From the NCBI GenBank assembly GCA_945897545.1, contig CAMDGJ010000135.1:1-7819 (forward strand): 7,819 nt of DNA, read 5' to 3'. Numbering within the stretch: the stretch's first letter is position 1; each line of letters begins with the position of its first letter. Source of the stretch: Flavobacterium psychrophilum. GTDB lineage: Bacteria; Bacteroidota; Bacteroidia; Flavobacteriales; Flavobacteriaceae. Under the pieces are notes generated by a model that did no database searches, had not been told where the DNA came from, and saw only the letters and a program-made list of their open reading frames with translations. Shown piece after piece: positions 6,709 to 7,819 of the stretch. Made by a program: the position numbers and the translations under genes.

Positions 6709-7819
6709 TGAAATCACTTCTTTTATTACTCAGTTTATTAGCATCGACGGTCTACTGTCAATCCAATACTGAATCTCAATTGCCATTGAATCTCAAAGAA
6801 ATGAGCTACAATGAGTACCTAGGTTTTGTAAAAAAATACCATCCATTAGTAAAAAATACTAATTTGGAAATCAGCAAAGCACAAGCTAACTTAATGATGG
6901 CTCGAGGTGGTTTTGACCCAAAACTAGAATTGGATTACAACAAAAAACAATTTCAGGGAACAGAATACTATTCGATATTAAATAGTAGTTTCAAAATCCC
7001 CACTTGGTATGGAATCGACATAAAAGCGGGATTCGAAGAAAATGAAGGTTATTACCTTAACCCGCAGAATACATTGCCTGCCAATGGTTTGACATCTCTG
7101 GGAATTAGTGTGCCTGTTGGGCAAGGATTATTCATTAATCAAAGAATGGCTGATTTACGAAAAGCTAAAATCCAAGTTAAATTAAGCCAAGCCGAGCAAA
7201 AACTAAGAGCTATTGCCGTTCTATACGACGCATCGATCGCCTATTTTAACTGGAAAAAAAATTATGAAGAAAAACTCTTATATGAAGATTATAGTATCAA
7301 TGCCCAAATAAGATATAAAGGTATTGCATCTTTAATACGAGAGGGAGACAAACCTGCTGTTGATAGCGTTGAAGCAGGAATTGTAGTAAAAAATAGATTG
7401 TTATCATTAGAAGATTCAATGTTAAAATTAACAAAAGCTAGACTGGAATTATCAAACTTTCTATGGTTAGAAAACAACATTCCATTAGAACTTGCTGATG
7501 CTATTATTCCTGAGCAAAAACTCGGGCAAACCATACAAGAAACCTTAAACATTAGTGATTTAATTAATCAAGATTTTTCGATACTTAATCATCCAAAAAT
7601 TGAAGCTTTGCAGAGCAAAATCGAAATGTTGACTGTGGAAAAAAAATTTAAAGCCAATATGTTATTGCCAAAAATAGATCTCGGCTATTCCTATTTGTCT
7701 CAGCCAAATCCAACCATACCCAATAGTAATGACAATTACAAAGTAGGAGTCGATTTTTATTTCCCTTTGTTTCTAAGAAAAGAAAGAGGAAGTTTAAAAA
7801 TAGCGCAATTCAAAATTCA
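6708..7819 (+). CDS. TolC-family outer-membrane efflux protein (3' end outside window)
   Basis: Outer-membrane channel component of the exporter, with 370 residues visible and no stop before the window edge. A signal peptide (MKSLLLLLSLLASTVYC, then QS) is clear; Tyr before the Cys argues against a lipobox. The first TolC repeat covers about residues 32-250: an N-terminal helix (YNEYLGFVKKYHPLVKN, with repeated NLEISKAQANLMMARGGFDP), a beta-strand stretch (LELDYNKKQF to ISVPVGQGLF), then the long helix pair including the typical REGDKPAVDSVEA (211-223). The second repeat begins near 287 (NHPKIEALQSKIEML, LLPKIDLGYSYL, VGVDFYFPLF), in the usual order. About 70-110 residues would be missing at the C-terminus if it has normal family length. 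Its ATG overlaps the HlyD stop by one base (TAATG), suggesting coupled translation with the adaptor. Confidence 0.93.
   Translation, partial: MKSLLLLLSLLASTVYCQSNTESQLPLNLKEMSYNEYLGFVKKYHPLVKNTNLEISKAQANLMMARGGFDPKLELDYNKKQFQGTEYYSILNSSFKIPTWYGIDIKAGFEENEGYYLNPQNTLPANGLTSLGISVPVGQGLFINQRMADLRKAKIQVKLSQAEQKLRAIAVLYDASIAYFNWKKNYEEKLLYEDYSINAQIRYKGIASLIREGDKPAVDSVEAGIVVKNRLLSLEDSMLKLTKARLELSNFLWLENNIPLELADAIIPEQKLGQTIQETLNISDLINQDFSILNHPKIEALQSKIEMLTVEKKFKANMLLPKIDLGYSYLSQPNPTIPNSNDNYKVGVDFYFPLFLRKERGSLKIAQFKI

Noticed and set aside
7289..7552. Minus-strand open frame of 87 residues inside the TolC gene
   Set aside because: The plus strand has the continuous TolC frame with family motifs here; the opposite frame shows nothing recognisable.
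1..7819. CRISPR array, tRNA, rRNA, insertion sequence or integration site
   Set aside because: No regularly spaced repeats, no cloverleaf or rRNA-like sequence, no transposase or integrase, and no terminal inverted repeats with target duplications were seen.

Overview
The window looks like chromosomal DNA of a Bacteroidota bacterium, most likely a Flavobacterium or close relative. The evidence is the strong AT bias, the lack of Shine-Dalgarno sequences, TAnnTTTG-type -7 promoter elements, and proteins that read like flavobacterial family members. These assignments are from reading the sequence; no database search was possible.

Left part (1-1242): a leftward gene, cut by the window edge, begins at 121 and encodes an unidentified protein with a signal peptide. 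Opposite it, from about 241 to 1242, lies the decayed relic of a DUF5916-type protein (N-terminal family 9 carbohydrate-binding-like domain, C-terminal barrel-like domain). Reading along it shows in-frame stops, a small frame-changing deletion, a one-base frameshift, and a jump that removes most of the middle of the protein. Only its two ends remain.

Middle part (1243-2948): a short intergenic region holds an inverted repeat, a terminator-like hairpin and a -7 element. It is followed by an intact gpmI (2,3-bisphosphoglycerate-independent phosphoglycerate mutase, glycolysis) and then a clear intrinsic terminator.

Right part (2949-7819): a tightly packed four-gene operon reads rightward from one visible promoter: a TetR-type regulator, an ABC half-exporter (membrane domain plus ATPase), a HlyD-type periplasmic adaptor, and a TolC-type outer-membrane channel that runs off the window. 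Gaps are 4 bp, 4 bp and a 1-bp overlap. Together the last three could form a complete tripartite (type I-like) export machine spanning both membranes, with the regulator probably controlling its own operon. No cargo gene is visible. The most interesting point is that the ABC ATPase keeps Walker A, the Q-loop and the catalytic Glu, but has a degenerate signature motif, a Walker B Asp-to-Glu change and no H-loop His. I see no wholly new system; the degenerate exporter cassette is the best candidate for follow-up.
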